Positions 8,829 through 17,151 of a stretch of DNA of 64,000 bases are shown piece by piece. Within the stretch, counting starts at the first letter, position 1. Each line of letters begins with the position of its first letter. Location of the stretch: contig JBKBUF010000002.1 in the NCBI GenBank assembly GCA_046290815.1, positions 124,001 to 188,000 on the forward strand, given 5' to 3'. The notes below the pieces were generated by a model. The model saw only the letters and a program-made list of their open reading frames with translations, was not told the DNA's origin and did no database searches. The DNA comes from JBKBUF01 sp046290815. Lineage in GTDB: Bacteria; Bacteroidota; Bacteroidia; Cytophagales; Cytophagaceae. The position numbers were made by a program, and so were the translations under genes.

Positions 8829-8868
8829 AAAAAAACTCAGCATCCCTTTCGGTCTGCTGAGTTTTTTT
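8829..8868 (+). terminator. intrinsic terminator after the sugar dehydrogenase
   Basis: A stem of seven A plus CTCAGCA (8829-8842) pairs with TGCTGAG plus seven T (8855-8868) around a 12-base loop. It lies 31 bases after the frameshifted end of the sugar dehydrogenase at 8797, so the original 3' end of that transcript seems kept. Confidence 0.85.
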
Positions 8869-8970
8869 GTGTACCGTTATTGCTTTGCCCATCTTAATAT
8901 GAATGGTATTATTAATATTCAATAATTGATTTGTTTACAGAAAAAGCTTAACCGCTCAAAAATTATAAAT

Positions 8971-9002
8971 AAAAAAGCCAGTGGAATCTAACTGGCTTTT
9001 TT
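8971..9002. terminator. second hairpin terminator in the same spacer
   Basis: AAAAAAGCCAGT (8971-8982) pairs with ACTGGCTTTTTT (8991-9002) across an 8-base loop. It works on either strand. Three terminators lie in the 357-base gap 8798-9154, which otherwise holds no gene I can see. Confidence 0.8.
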
Positions 9003-9102
9003 GGTATTTGTTCTTAGGGAAAGTTCATAAGAACAGAAAGGATCAACTTTCCCCATTTTTGCTGTTTATATTGATAAGTTAAATACTTAATGATAGAAAA
9101 AA

Positions 9103-9134
9103 ATAACCTCATCTTCTTTAGAAAATGAGGTTAT
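9103..9134 (-). terminator. terminator of the FG-GAP/LamG gene
   Basis: ATAACCTCAT (9103-9112) pairs with ATGAGGTTAT (9125-9134). On the minus strand it is followed by a T-run complementary to the A-run at 9097-9103. It sits 20 bases beyond the stop of the minus-strand gene ending at 9155. Confidence 0.75.
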
Positions 9135-9154
9135 ATAATCTACTTTAAATTTGT

Positions 9155-11992
9155 TTATTCAATGATCATTCTTTGTGCTGAAGTTCCGGTTCCTGTTTTT
9201 ACATTTATCACATAAACTCCCTTAGAAAGAGCACTTATATCTATCTGGGATGAATGTCCATCGGATTTAACCTCCATCACCTTTTCACCTAAAGAGTTAA
9301 TTATGCTAATCAGAGAATTAGCAGCACCGTCGATATTGATTTTATCTTTTCCGGGATTTGGATAGATTACAATACCATGATTATTATTTGAATTGACTCC
9401 TATGGAAGTTATCGTAACGCATGCAGATGTATCAACACATCCGTTTTTTGTTACTTCAACAGAAAAGCTTCCACTAAAAGCACCACTGAAATTCTGATTG
9501 GTTTGTCCCGGTATTATGGAATATGAGTTATTACAATTTAACCACTTGTAACTTGCATCGGTTTCTGTTGCTGAAATTATACCTTCATTTACTGTCGTTG
9601 AAACATCAGGCATAGGATTAACCCAAATGGTATCATTAGCACTATAAGCAACACAATTATATTGATTAGTAACCCTTACATAAACAAAGTACTCGTTCCA
9701 TCCATTGGAAAGGAGTTGCGGTATGATCAATGTATCTGAATTAAAACCTAATGTACCCCAGCTTCCGTCAATATCTGAAGAATCGAATGGTGTAATTGAA
9801 TTTCCATAGAACCATTGATAATCATTGGTCCCGGCAGATACTATGCCAAACTTGGCTGTTGCATCACCACAAACTTTGACATTACCGGAGGTGGCCGAAA
9901 TTACAGGTTTAGGATTAACTGTAAGATCAACTTCTATTCTGGCAGGAAGGGTACAACCATTGCTGTTAACCGCATCTACATAGTACGTATAATTACCAAC
10001 CGGTCTGGATACTGTATAGGTGGTACCTGTAGCTAAAACCGATCCATTGATGGGTGTGTCGTACCATTTAATGGTTTCAGAGCCTGCTGCAGTTGCTGAT
10101 AATATAGAATTTGTTCCCTGGCAACCGGCAACATCAGGCGCTGAAGTAATATCAGGGAGAGCCGGAGTTGTTGCCGGAGAAAGGTAATTTATATACAAAG
10201 TAGATAAATTGTTTCTTCCAAGGTTAAAAATGTCAAGAGCACCATCAGCATTAAAATCAGCGACAACATTGCCATGGTCTGAATAACCAAGATTGTATTC
10301 ACAGGAAGTTTGTAGTTCAAGTGCACATCCGGTGTTTAAATAAATTTTTCCTTTTCCACCCCAGTTATCAAAAACGGCATCCAGTAAACCATCGCCGTTT
10401 AAATCTATTAACTTAACAGTATTTGTAGAAGAGGATTGTGCTATTGGATTAGGATCAATTGTGAAGTTTCCTGCCCCATCATTCTTTATTATTTTCAAAC
10501 CTACGTTATTGTATGAGTCATAGATCATTACATCCAGATCACCGTCCAAATCCCAATCTGCTAATTCCATCTGCGAACTGTAAACTGTTGGCAGGGTTCT
10601 TTGAGTAAATGTACCGTTATTATTATTTAAGAAAATTGAAGGATAATAACTATAGCCACCGGTAAGAATATCAATGTCCCCGTCCCCATCAACATCACCT
10701 GTCGTTATTGTAGTTCTTGGTCCAAATGTATTATTGGTCAACGCAGCAGCAAAAGTAAATTCTGCATCTCCAACGGTTCCTGTATTCAGCCATACTTCAT
10801 TATTGTCAGTTGATCCAAAACTATTGTTTCCAATTATCAGATCCAGCAAACCATCTTTATTCAGATCAACTAATTTTGTGATACCGGAAGTACCTGAACC
10901 ATTCATGGTTAGAGTTATTGGAGTAAAAGCGCCATCCCCGTCATTGATATAAACTTTCACATTTGCCTGGTTATAGGCAACGGAAAAGTCTATATCACCA
11001 TCTCCATCAATATCTCCTGTAGAATATCTGCCGCCAAATGAAGGTGAGATTTGAGTAAAAGTTGAAAAATTCCCCTGGCCTTCATTAAAATAAAGTCTTA
11101 TACTCGAATTATCATCTGATACAAGTAAGTCATTCAAGCCATCACCATTGAAATCTGCAGCAACACCGTTTTTCAAACGATCCACATCAGAAGTAGATCC
11201 AATCGAAGAAAGCAATGAAAGTTTGTTTCGTGTTGCATCAGCAACAAAATTGGAAGTTGAACCAGTTAATGCGAAATCCATCAAGGTTCCGTTATGATTA
11301 TTTTCTGTCAAATCATTGACTGTCGTAATTTCACTGTTGTTGCCTTCTGAAACTCCTTCATCAAAATTATAATAAGCCAGTAAGCCTGTACTTCCCGGAT
11401 CTATAGGACAGTTCATAGCGGCTTTAATGTCTGTTAAGCTTCTTGCCACAGTCCAGATCCTGACATCATCTATGCTTCCTATAAAATTTTCATTAATAGA
11501 ATTGTAGCCAATCTTAACATTATTAGAGGTGGTTGCAAAGCTTGAACCGGTAACTCCAGTGGTTGTTCCTCTTAATTCACCATTGACATATATTTTCAGC
11601 TCTGAACCATTCCATGTACACGCAATATGCTGCCATTTATTAAGCTTAGCCACACCGGGTCCACTGCTTACATTCTTCCATCCGGTTCCATCATCTACCC
11701 AAAAAGTATACTGATCGTTTTGTTGTCTTACCAAAAACTGCATCTGGGAATTATTGATATCAGTATTATAATTTCCGGCGATAACCCGATAAGAAGTTAA
11801 CAGTGATGGCTTCACCCAGGCTTCTACTGTAATAGTATTAAGAGGATCGAGTACAGCATTGATGCTATTTCCTAAAACAACGGCATCATTCACACCGTCA
11901 AAATTTAAAGCCGTCCCTGATTGGGCATTTGAAGCATTGACGCTACCCAAAAGTACTGCACCTGTAATAATTGATAGTAATTGTTTTTTCAT
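9155..11992 (-). CDS. T9SS-exported LamG/FG-GAP repeat protein
   Basis: A 945-residue surface protein. The signal peptide ends NASNAQ. A LamG/concanavalin-like domain follows (about 25-195: VEAWVKPSLL, KWQHIACTWNGSELKIYVNGE, IGSIDDVRIW). Then come seven FG-GAP/VCBS calcium loops (about 270-610) with DFNGDGLND, DIDGDGDID, DLNKDGLLD, DVDGDGDID, DWDLDGDLD, DLNGDGLLD and DFNADGALD. Next are Ig-like segments rich in Val/Pro (about 630-860) and a type A sorting domain (IVIYPNPGKDKINI, ISALSKGVYVINV). FG-GAP arrays form calcium-stabilised propellers in adhesins, so a substrate-binding or matrix role is likely but not demonstrated. A strong -7 box lies 20 bases before the ATG, and it diverges from the AraC-type regulator, which could control it. 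Confidence 0.85.
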   Translation of the reverse strand: MKKQLLSIITGAVLLGSVNASNAQSGTALNFDGVNDAVVLGNSINAVLDPLNTITVEAWVKPSLLTSYRVIAGNYNTDINNSQMQFLVRQQNDQYTFWVDDGTGWKNVSSGPGVAKLNKWQHIACTWNGSELKIYVNGELRGTTTGVTGSSFATTSNNVKIGYNSINENFIGSIDDVRIWTVARSLTDIKAAMNCPIDPGSTGLLAYYNFDEGVSEGNNSEITTVNDLTENNHNGTLMDFALTGSTSNFVADATRNKLSLLSSIGSTSDVDRLKNGVAADFNGDGLNDLLVSDDNSSIRLYFNEGQGNFSTFTQISPSFGGRYSTGDIDGDGDIDFSVAYNQANVKVYINDGDGAFTPITLTMNGSGTSGITKLVDLNKDGLLDLIIGNNSFGSTDNNEVWLNTGTVGDAEFTFAAALTNNTFGPRTTITTGDVDGDGDIDILTGGYSYYPSIFLNNNNGTFTQRTLPTVYSSQMELADWDLDGDLDVMIYDSYNNVGLKIIKNDGAGNFTIDPNPIAQSSSTNTVKLIDLNGDGLLDAVFDNWGGKGKIYLNTGCALELQTSCEYNLGYSDHGNVVADFNADGALDIFNLGRNNLSTLYINYLSPATTPALPDITSAPDVAGCQGTNSILSATAAGSETIKWYDTPINGSVLATGTTYTVSRPVGNYTYYVDAVNSNGCTLPARIEVDLTVNPKPVISATSGNVKVCGDATAKFGIVSAGTNDYQWFYGNSITPFDSSDIDGSWGTLGFNSDTLIIPQLLSNGWNEYFVYVRVTNQYNCVAYSANDTIWVNPMPDVSTTVNEGIISATETDASYKWLNCNNSYSIIPGQTNQNFSGAFSGSFSVEVTKNGCVDTSACVTITSIGVNSNNNHGIVIYPNPGKDKINIDGAANSLISIINSLGEKVMEVKSDGHSSQIDISALSKGVYVINVKTGTGTSAQRMIIE

Positions 11993-12011
11993 AATGAAAT
12001 GTTTTATTAGG

Positions 12012-12019
12012 CAAAGTTA
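12012..12019 (-). promoter_or_regulatory. -7 box TAACTTTG of the LamG/FG-GAP gene
   Basis: On the minus strand TAACTTTG matches the Bacteroidota -7 consensus TAnnTTTG and is followed by CC, 20 bases before the ATG. No good -33 element is seen 19 bases upstream. Confidence 0.5.
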
Positions 12020-12090
12020 TTTAAATTCGAAGCTTAGTAATAGCCCGATAGGACGGAAATGATTTTAACACTCATTGAATAGACAAAAAA

Positions 12091-13170
12091 ATGAAAAATT
12101 CTACAAGAGATAATATAAAACCAGAAGTCAATATCAACCTTTTTACCTACAAAGCAGGCTTTTATGAATTACCTTACAACATAAACTCACCACAGGAAAT
12201 GATAGAGGGTTTTAAAAAAATACCTTCCATAAAATCCAATCCGGTAAAAAACTCCATCACAACTACGACCCCTTTCTTAAATGTTACAGTGCATTACAGA
12301 CAGGTCGAGCCGGAGCTCTTTTTAATATATTCCGAAGTAATATTCAAGTCAAATGTTTGCTTCAGGCATTACTATGATAAATCTAAGTCATCAAATTATT
12401 ATTGCCTTTCGCTCAGGATAGATAAATATTCAAAAATCAATAATTCTCTTGTCAATGGAAATAGTTATACAGATAACTCATGGCTGATCTTTAAACCTGG
12501 GGCGAAAGTAAACCACTATCATTTCAAAGGCACAAAAGGAAAATATTTTTCGGTTTATTTCACACACCGATGGATGAAGGAACATTTCAAACAAATTCCA
12601 AAGAATGATCAAAACGTTTTGAACCTATTTTTTAGATCCACTTCAGATCATTTAATTTGTCCGAATAGTAATGAAGAAACTGTATATAAGACGGAGGAAT
12701 TACGAAAAATAATACTATCAGGAGAGTCTATTGGAAAAGCTCATTTGACTAAACTTAAAAAACAGATTCAAAATTTTATATCCTATTTTATTTTAAAAAT
12801 GCGTTCAGAAAAAATAAATGAACGACATTTTTTAATAAGTAATCCTGAGCGGATGCAAATATTAAAAGCGGAGAAAATCCTTGAAAAACATATATACAAA
12901 AAATTTCCCGGAATTCAATTTTTGGCAAAAGAAATAGGATTATCAGGAACCAAGCTTAAAGAATGTTTTAAGACTGTTTACAACAACACTCCCTTTCAAT
13001 ACTTTCGTAGCCTTCAAATGGAACAAGCAATTGAACTGTTATCAAATACCAATATGCCTATAGGACAAATAGCACGGAAGTTGGGCTATGAAAATGCCAG
13101 CAAGTTCGCATTTGCGTTTAAAGCACATCATAATTTTTTGCCATCAAAGGTGCAGCGTAAGAAATCTTAG
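12091..13170 (+). CDS. AraC-family transcriptional regulator
   Basis: A 359-residue DNA-binding regulator. The last 100 residues (from about 250) hold the two helix-turn-helix motifs of AraC proteins: IQFLAKEIGLSGTKLKECFK for the first, then MPIGQIARKLGYENASKFAFAFK with the conserved Gly-Tyr and Phe-x-x-x-Phe-Lys pattern, ending FLPSKVQRKKS. The N-terminal 240 residues are a beta-rich, Lys-rich ligand or dimerisation region that I cannot assign. Similar N-terminal halves occur in Bacteroidota AraC proteins next to secreted proteins. It is divergent from the FG-GAP gene, with 98 bases between starts, so regulation of that gene is a reasonable guess from position only. Confidence 0.85.
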   Translation: MKNSTRDNIKPEVNINLFTYKAGFYELPYNINSPQEMIEGFKKIPSIKSNPVKNSITTTTPFLNVTVHYRQVEPELFLIYSEVIFKSNVCFRHYYDKSKSSNYYCLSLRIDKYSKINNSLVNGNSYTDNSWLIFKPGAKVNHYHFKGTKGKYFSVYFTHRWMKEHFKQIPKNDQNVLNLFFRSTSDHLICPNSNEETVYKTEELRKIILSGESIGKAHLTKLKKQIQNFISYFILKMRSEKINERHFLISNPERMQILKAEKILEKHIYKKFPGIQFLAKEIGLSGTKLKECFKTVYNNTPFQYFRSLQMEQAIELLSNTNMPIGQIARKLGYENASKFAFAFKAHHNFLPSKVQRKKS

Positions 13171-13360
13171 TTATTAAGCAATAACCTTTAAGTCAATATG
13201 GTTAATACTTACTATGAAGTAAAGGTTTATATCTGAGGCAAAGGAGTCAGGATGAAAAATATAAAACTTTAGTGAATGCCAGGATAAATAAAGCAGAACT
13301 TCACGTAGATCAGGATAGGTTTGAAAGTAAAATAATTAAATATGTAGTAATTCTGATTTG

Positions 13361-14725
13361 TTACCAAACAATAAGCGATGTTATAAGATCCTCAATTCCA
13401 TCGTATATTACAACATAATAAAAGCCAGGAATCCTGGGACAATCAATATAAATTTCAGTAGTTGAAATAATATTTTCAAGCACAATTTTGCCGCTGGCAT
13501 CCAGTATTTTAATCAGATTCGCTTTTTTTCCGCTTGGTAAAATTAGTTTTACTTTACCATTAGATGCAGGATTAGGAAATAATTGATAATCTCCGGATAG
13601 AAAATCTCTGTGCCGGATAGCATTTACTCTGCTGGTGTCTGCCCAGTATATTCTTTCATCTAGATCCTTAATCATAAATACTTTACCCGTGGACAACTCG
13701 TAGAATTTTTGAGTATTAAATCTCCCGGAAACATCTACGCCAAGTCCCTGATGATGTTTGTACCAGCTTACACCCTTGTCTCTTGAAAACAGAGAACCAC
13801 CTATACTTAAGGTTCCGCTTAAAGAACTATAATAATCTCCATTTTTTGCAAAATGAAGATCATTATATGTCTTGTTTAACCACCAATAAGTGTTTGATAT
13901 AGTCTTGACGTTCCAGTAGCTATCAGATAAAACATCCGATATATGTTTTACAAGATTGAGAGAAACCTCAACGTTTACTGCTGTACCATTTACGCTTATG
14001 TAAAGAGAATCAGCAGGACTAACTACAAGACAGGTTGTCTTCAACACTGATACATTATCAGGAATGGAATTCCGTCCGTCAATATTAATTTTAATATGAG
14101 ACCATAGGCTACCTTTACTATCGGAATAGAAAAGACCTGCATTTCCGCTTACATATTCATCTCTTGATGTGATATACAGTCTATTATTTTTATCGATTGC
14201 GATCTGGTCTATATATAGGTAATTTCCAAGGCCTGTATTTCTGGCTAACCAGGTATGTCCATTATTAAATGAGTGAAATACACCTGCACCTATAAATCCA
14301 TCTTCATCAGTATAAAGTCCGGTTATAGCAAATAATTCACCATCAATATCTGAAATAATTTTAATTATGGGATAAGAATGATCTAGTGATACCGAATCCC
14401 ATGTAAGGGCAAAATCATTTGAAAAATAAATTTTACCCTCTCCACCCGCTATTACATTACCTGTTTCTGAGGCATAGATACTATGAACAGGCCCTGAACT
14501 TAAAACTTTTTGCCAGTTTGTGCCCTCATTAAGGCTTTTCATCACTCCGTTGCTAAAACATACAAAAAGAATACTGTCCTTAACTCCGGTAATTCCGGTT
14601 TTATCACCATAAGGAAACTCATCCGTTAACAACCAGAATCTTTGACCATTGGAAATGCCTGATGATAGAAGGAAAAATATTAAAAAAAAGAAATTATTCA
14701 AAATAGTGATTTTAACCATCGTCAA
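13361..14725 (-). CDS. T9SS-exported BNR/sortilin-like propeller protein
   Basis: A 454-residue secreted protein. The signal peptide runs to GISNGQ; the start may be the second Met (MVKITILNN). The body carries Asp-box/BNR-type repeats with the S-x-D-x-G-x-x-W pattern: FSNDFALTWDSV, FHSFNNGHTWLARN, YSDSKGSLWSHI and FSRDKGVSWYKHHQGLG, each followed by YITSR/YASET-type strands, indicating a beta-propeller of the sialidase/Vps10 shape. The sialidase catalytic residues are not evident, so it is probably binding rather than hydrolytic. The C-terminal 75 residues are a type A sorting domain (YQLFPNPASNGKVKLIL, IKILDASGKIV, FYYVVIYDG). It is divergent from the Gfo/Idh oxidoreductase gene. No terminator was seen in the 190-base gap 13171-13360. 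Confidence 0.8.
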   Translation of the reverse strand: MTMVKITILNNFFFLIFFLLSSGISNGQRFWLLTDEFPYGDKTGITGVKDSILFVCFSNGVMKSLNEGTNWQKVLSSGPVHSIYASETGNVIAGGEGKIYFSNDFALTWDSVSLDHSYPIIKIISDIDGELFAITGLYTDEDGFIGAGVFHSFNNGHTWLARNTGLGNYLYIDQIAIDKNNRLYITSRDEYVSGNAGLFYSDSKGSLWSHIKINIDGRNSIPDNVSVLKTTCLVVSPADSLYISVNGTAVNVEVSLNLVKHISDVLSDSYWNVKTISNTYWWLNKTYNDLHFAKNGDYYSSLSGTLSIGGSLFSRDKGVSWYKHHQGLGVDVSGRFNTQKFYELSTGKVFMIKDLDERIYWADTSRVNAIRHRDFLSGDYQLFPNPASNGKVKLILPSGKKANLIKILDASGKIVLENIISTTEIYIDCPRIPGFYYVVIYDGIEDLITSLIVW

Positions 14726-14896
14726 CTAAATTTTCGAATTTTTCGGATCAATTGGGAAATAGGATTGAAGGCTAAATTAAAAAATAAATTTAATAATCAT
14801 TTAATCTCCTTCTTGCTAATTAATCTCCACACTAATTTAATCGTACTTCCGACCTTTCCAAAACTCAATTTTGTTAATATTAAAAAATATCATCTT

Positions 14897-15997
14897 ATGG
14901 ATATGGATTTGAATATTAATACTCCTGAACCTGCTCAAAGAAAACTACCTTTGGAACAGGAATGGACAGAAGGTAAACCCTCCAATAAACTTGGTATAGC
15001 CATTGTCGGTCTGGGAAAATATTCCACGCAACAGCTTCTTCCTGCTTTAAAAGAAACTAAATCTTTGGAATTGAAAGGACTTGTTAGTGGATCCAAAGAA
15101 AAACTGGAGAAATACGCAAAGGAATATAATGTTCCATCCTCCGGACTCTACTCCTATGACAATTTTGACTCTATCAAAGATAATAATGAAATCGATGTAG
15201 TATACATTGTATTGCCTAATGCCATGCATGCTGAATATACCATACGTGCTGCCAAAGCAGGCAAACATGTTATCTGCGAGAAACCAATGGCCTGTTCTGT
15301 TGAAGAAGCTGAACAAATGATTGCCGCATGTCAGGAAGCAGGCAAAAGATTGTTTATCGGCTATCGATTACACTTTGAACCATACAATCTGGAAGCAATG
15401 AGATTGGGAAGAGAAAAGGTATTTGGAGAAATAAAAGAAATACGGGCTGATTTTGGATTTGATGTCGGAGAGGAAAACCAATGGCGGCTCAGAAAATCTT
15501 TAGCCGGCGGCGGGAGTTTATACGATGTAGGTATATATACTATTCAGGCTGCCAGATATGTGACAGGTATGGAACCGGTCTCTGTACGAAATGTTCGCAT
15601 TGATAAAAGTAATGATAAAAAGTTCAAAGAAGTGGAATGTAACATCAGCTGGGAATTGGTATTTCCCAACGGAATCATTGCAAAATGCTCAAGTTCATAT
15701 TCAAACGAAATAGATAAACTTTATGTAAGAGCCAAGGATGGCTGGTTTGAGATTGCTCCTGCTTTTGAATACGAGGGACAAAAAGGAAGAAGCAGTATGG
15801 GTGAAATTCAGCTTGATCAGATCAATCAGCAGGCGGTGCAGATGGAAGAAATGGCCAAAGCTATCATCAGAAATACTCACCTATCATGCGAAGGAGAAGA
15901 AGGCCTGAAAGACATGAAAGTAATTGAAGCGATTTATCAGGCAGCAGAACAGGATAAAGTGGTATTCATGGAAGATGTAAAGGCTTTTCAGTATTAA
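14897..15997 (+). CDS. Gfo/Idh/MocA family NAD(P)-dependent oxidoreductase
   Basis: A cytoplasmic sugar-type dehydrogenase of about 366 residues. The Rossmann segment is IAIVGLGKYSTQQLLPAL, close to glucose-fructose oxidoreductase. The catalytic EKP motif is in HVICEKPMACSVEEAEQMI. GYRLHFEPYNLEAMRLG and GGGSLYDVGIYTIQAARYVTG are the usual C-terminal-domain signatures. The frame is open further upstream to 14765, but that leader (MKAKLKNKFNN...) is low-complexity and is not family sequence. The ATG at 14897 after AAAATATCATCTT gives the usual length. Substrate unknown. A relic of another member of this family lies at 38431-38540. A hairpin follows the stop. Confidence 0.9.
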   Translation: MDMDLNINTPEPAQRKLPLEQEWTEGKPSNKLGIAIVGLGKYSTQQLLPALKETKSLELKGLVSGSKEKLEKYAKEYNVPSSGLYSYDNFDSIKDNNEIDVVYIVLPNAMHAEYTIRAAKAGKHVICEKPMACSVEEAEQMIAACQEAGKRLFIGYRLHFEPYNLEAMRLGREKVFGEIKEIRADFGFDVGEENQWRLRKSLAGGGSLYDVGIYTIQAARYVTGMEPVSVRNVRIDKSNDKKFKEVECNISWELVFPNGIIAKCSSSYSNEIDKLYVRAKDGWFEIAPAFEYEGQKGRSSMGEIQLDQINQQAVQMEEMAKAIIRNTHLSCEGEEGLKDMKVIEAIYQAAEQDKVVFMEDVKAFQY

Positions 15998-16006
15998 ATT
16001 TTAATA

Positions 16007-16042
16007 GCAGGGAACTTTATAGAACAAAATAAAGTTTCCTGC
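16007..16042. terminator. hairpin between the oxidoreductase and transglycosylase genes
   Basis: GCAGGGAACTTTAT (16007-16020) pairs with ATAAAGTTTCCTGC (16029-16042) with one G-T pair and an 8-base loop. It lacks a U-tract, so it may be a weak terminator or an mRNA-end stabiliser. Confidence 0.5.
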
Positions 16043-16088
16043 AATTACAAGGTTGATAACTTATTCTGGATTTTTTAGGTTTGGGCAA

Positions 16089-16096
16089 TATATTTG
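16089..16096 (+). promoter_or_regulatory. -7 box TATATTTG before the lytic transglycosylase
   Basis: An exact TAnnTTTG match 27 bases before the ATG at 16124. No -33 match at the usual 19-base spacing. Confidence 0.5.
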
Positions 16097-16123
16097 TAGT
16101 TATTCGTTTCCAAGACAATTTCT

Positions 16124-17035
16124 ATGATGAATTTCAGACTTTCATTCTCCCTATTTACCGTATTTGCGTTGATTTCATTATCATCGTGCGGACAAGTACA
16201 ATCTGACACCTTCCCTGCTCAATTGCCCCCTTTCCAGAAATGCACTACTGTGCCAATGCCAAAAACTCTTACTTTTGCAGGTGAAACCATACCCCTTGAC
16301 CGCTCAGATGTAAGGGAAGCATTGCATCAGGAATTAATCGTTAACACCTATAAACACTCCAGCACAATTAAGGTCTTAAGAAACATAGACAGGTGGAAAA
16401 GCTTTGTTACCACCATTCTTAAAGAACAGGATGTGCCCGAAGATTTTATTTATCTGGCAATAATAGAAAGTGAGTTTGATAACAATGCTAAATCTGTAGT
16501 CGGCGCTTCTGGTATGTGGCAGATTATGGAAGAAACGGCCAAAGAATATAAACTTGAAATCAATGATGATGTGGATATGCGTCGTGATCCAAAACTTGCA
16601 ACAGAAGCTGCATGCCGGTTTTTAAAACAGGCCAACAGCAATTTTAATAACTGGGTAAATACAGCAGCCTCCTATAATGTAGGAATAAAAGGAATGCTCA
16701 ACAGGTTAAACAATCAAAAACAGCAAAGCTTCTTTGACCTATATCTTAATCCGGAAACAGCCAGATATGTGTACAGAATTTTGGCATTGAAGGTAATTGT
16801 TGAAAATCCGGAAGCATATGGTTTTTTTATTCCTGATGAGGACAAATACGGCCCTTATAAATTTAAAACTGTCACTGTAACCCAGGACATCCATAACCTG
16901 GTTGATTTCGCAAGGGAAAATAACTGCAGTTACAAAGAACTTCGCATTCTGAATCCCTGGTTTAATAACTCTACCACCTTCTCATTAAAAGTTGCTCCGG
17001 GCAAGTCTTATGAAATCCGGATACCTGTCAAATAA
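16124..17035 (+). CDS. lytic transglycosylase lipoprotein (MltD-like)
   Basis: A membrane-anchored enzyme cleaving the glycan strand of peptidoglycan with formation of anhydro-muramic ends. Lipoprotein signal with Cys22 (LISLSSCGQ). The SLT catalytic domain covers about 95-215, with catalytic E115 in LAIIESEFDNNAKS. GASGMWQIMEETAKEY follows, then RRDPKLATEAACRFLKQ and the AASYNVGIKGM block. The last 60 residues (YKFKTVTVTQDIHNLVDFARENNC to IRIPVK) resemble a LysM-type binding module. It is shorter than E. coli MltD because only one such module is present. It is monocistronic, with its own -7 box. The likely role is wall turnover or making room for envelope-spanning complexes. Confidence 0.88.
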   Translation: MMNFRLSFSLFTVFALISLSSCGQVQSDTFPAQLPPFQKCTTVPMPKTLTFAGETIPLDRSDVREALHQELIVNTYKHSSTIKVLRNIDRWKSFVTTILKEQDVPEDFIYLAIIESEFDNNAKSVVGASGMWQIMEETAKEYKLEINDDVDMRRDPKLATEAACRFLKQANSNFNNWVNTAASYNVGIKGMLNRLNNQKQQSFFDLYLNPETARYVYRILALKVIVENPEAYGFFIPDEDKYGPYKFKTVTVTQDIHNLVDFARENNCSYKELRILNPWFNNSTTFSLKVAPGKSYEIRIPVK

Positions 17036-17080
17036 CTACAAAATAATACAATATTTTATTTTTTAAGTTATAATTTTTCA

Positions 17081-17088
17081 TATTTTTG
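17081..17088 (+). promoter_or_regulatory. -7 box TATTTTTG before the GH5-GH10 gene
   Basis: TATTTTTG matches TAnnTTTG 64 bases upstream of the ATG at 17152 in a very AT-rich leader. The -33 position reads ATTT, a partial match at best. Confidence 0.45.
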
Positions 17089-17151
17089 TAAATCTTAAAA
17101 TAAGTATGCCTGCCCTAAGGCAATTTGGATTTACACACTAACTACTAGAAT

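Noticed and set aside
14765..14896. 44-residue N-terminal extension of the Gfo/Idh oxidoreductase
   Set aside because: It is low-complexity, lies beyond the family's start and gives no signal peptide; the ATG at 14897 fits the usual length.
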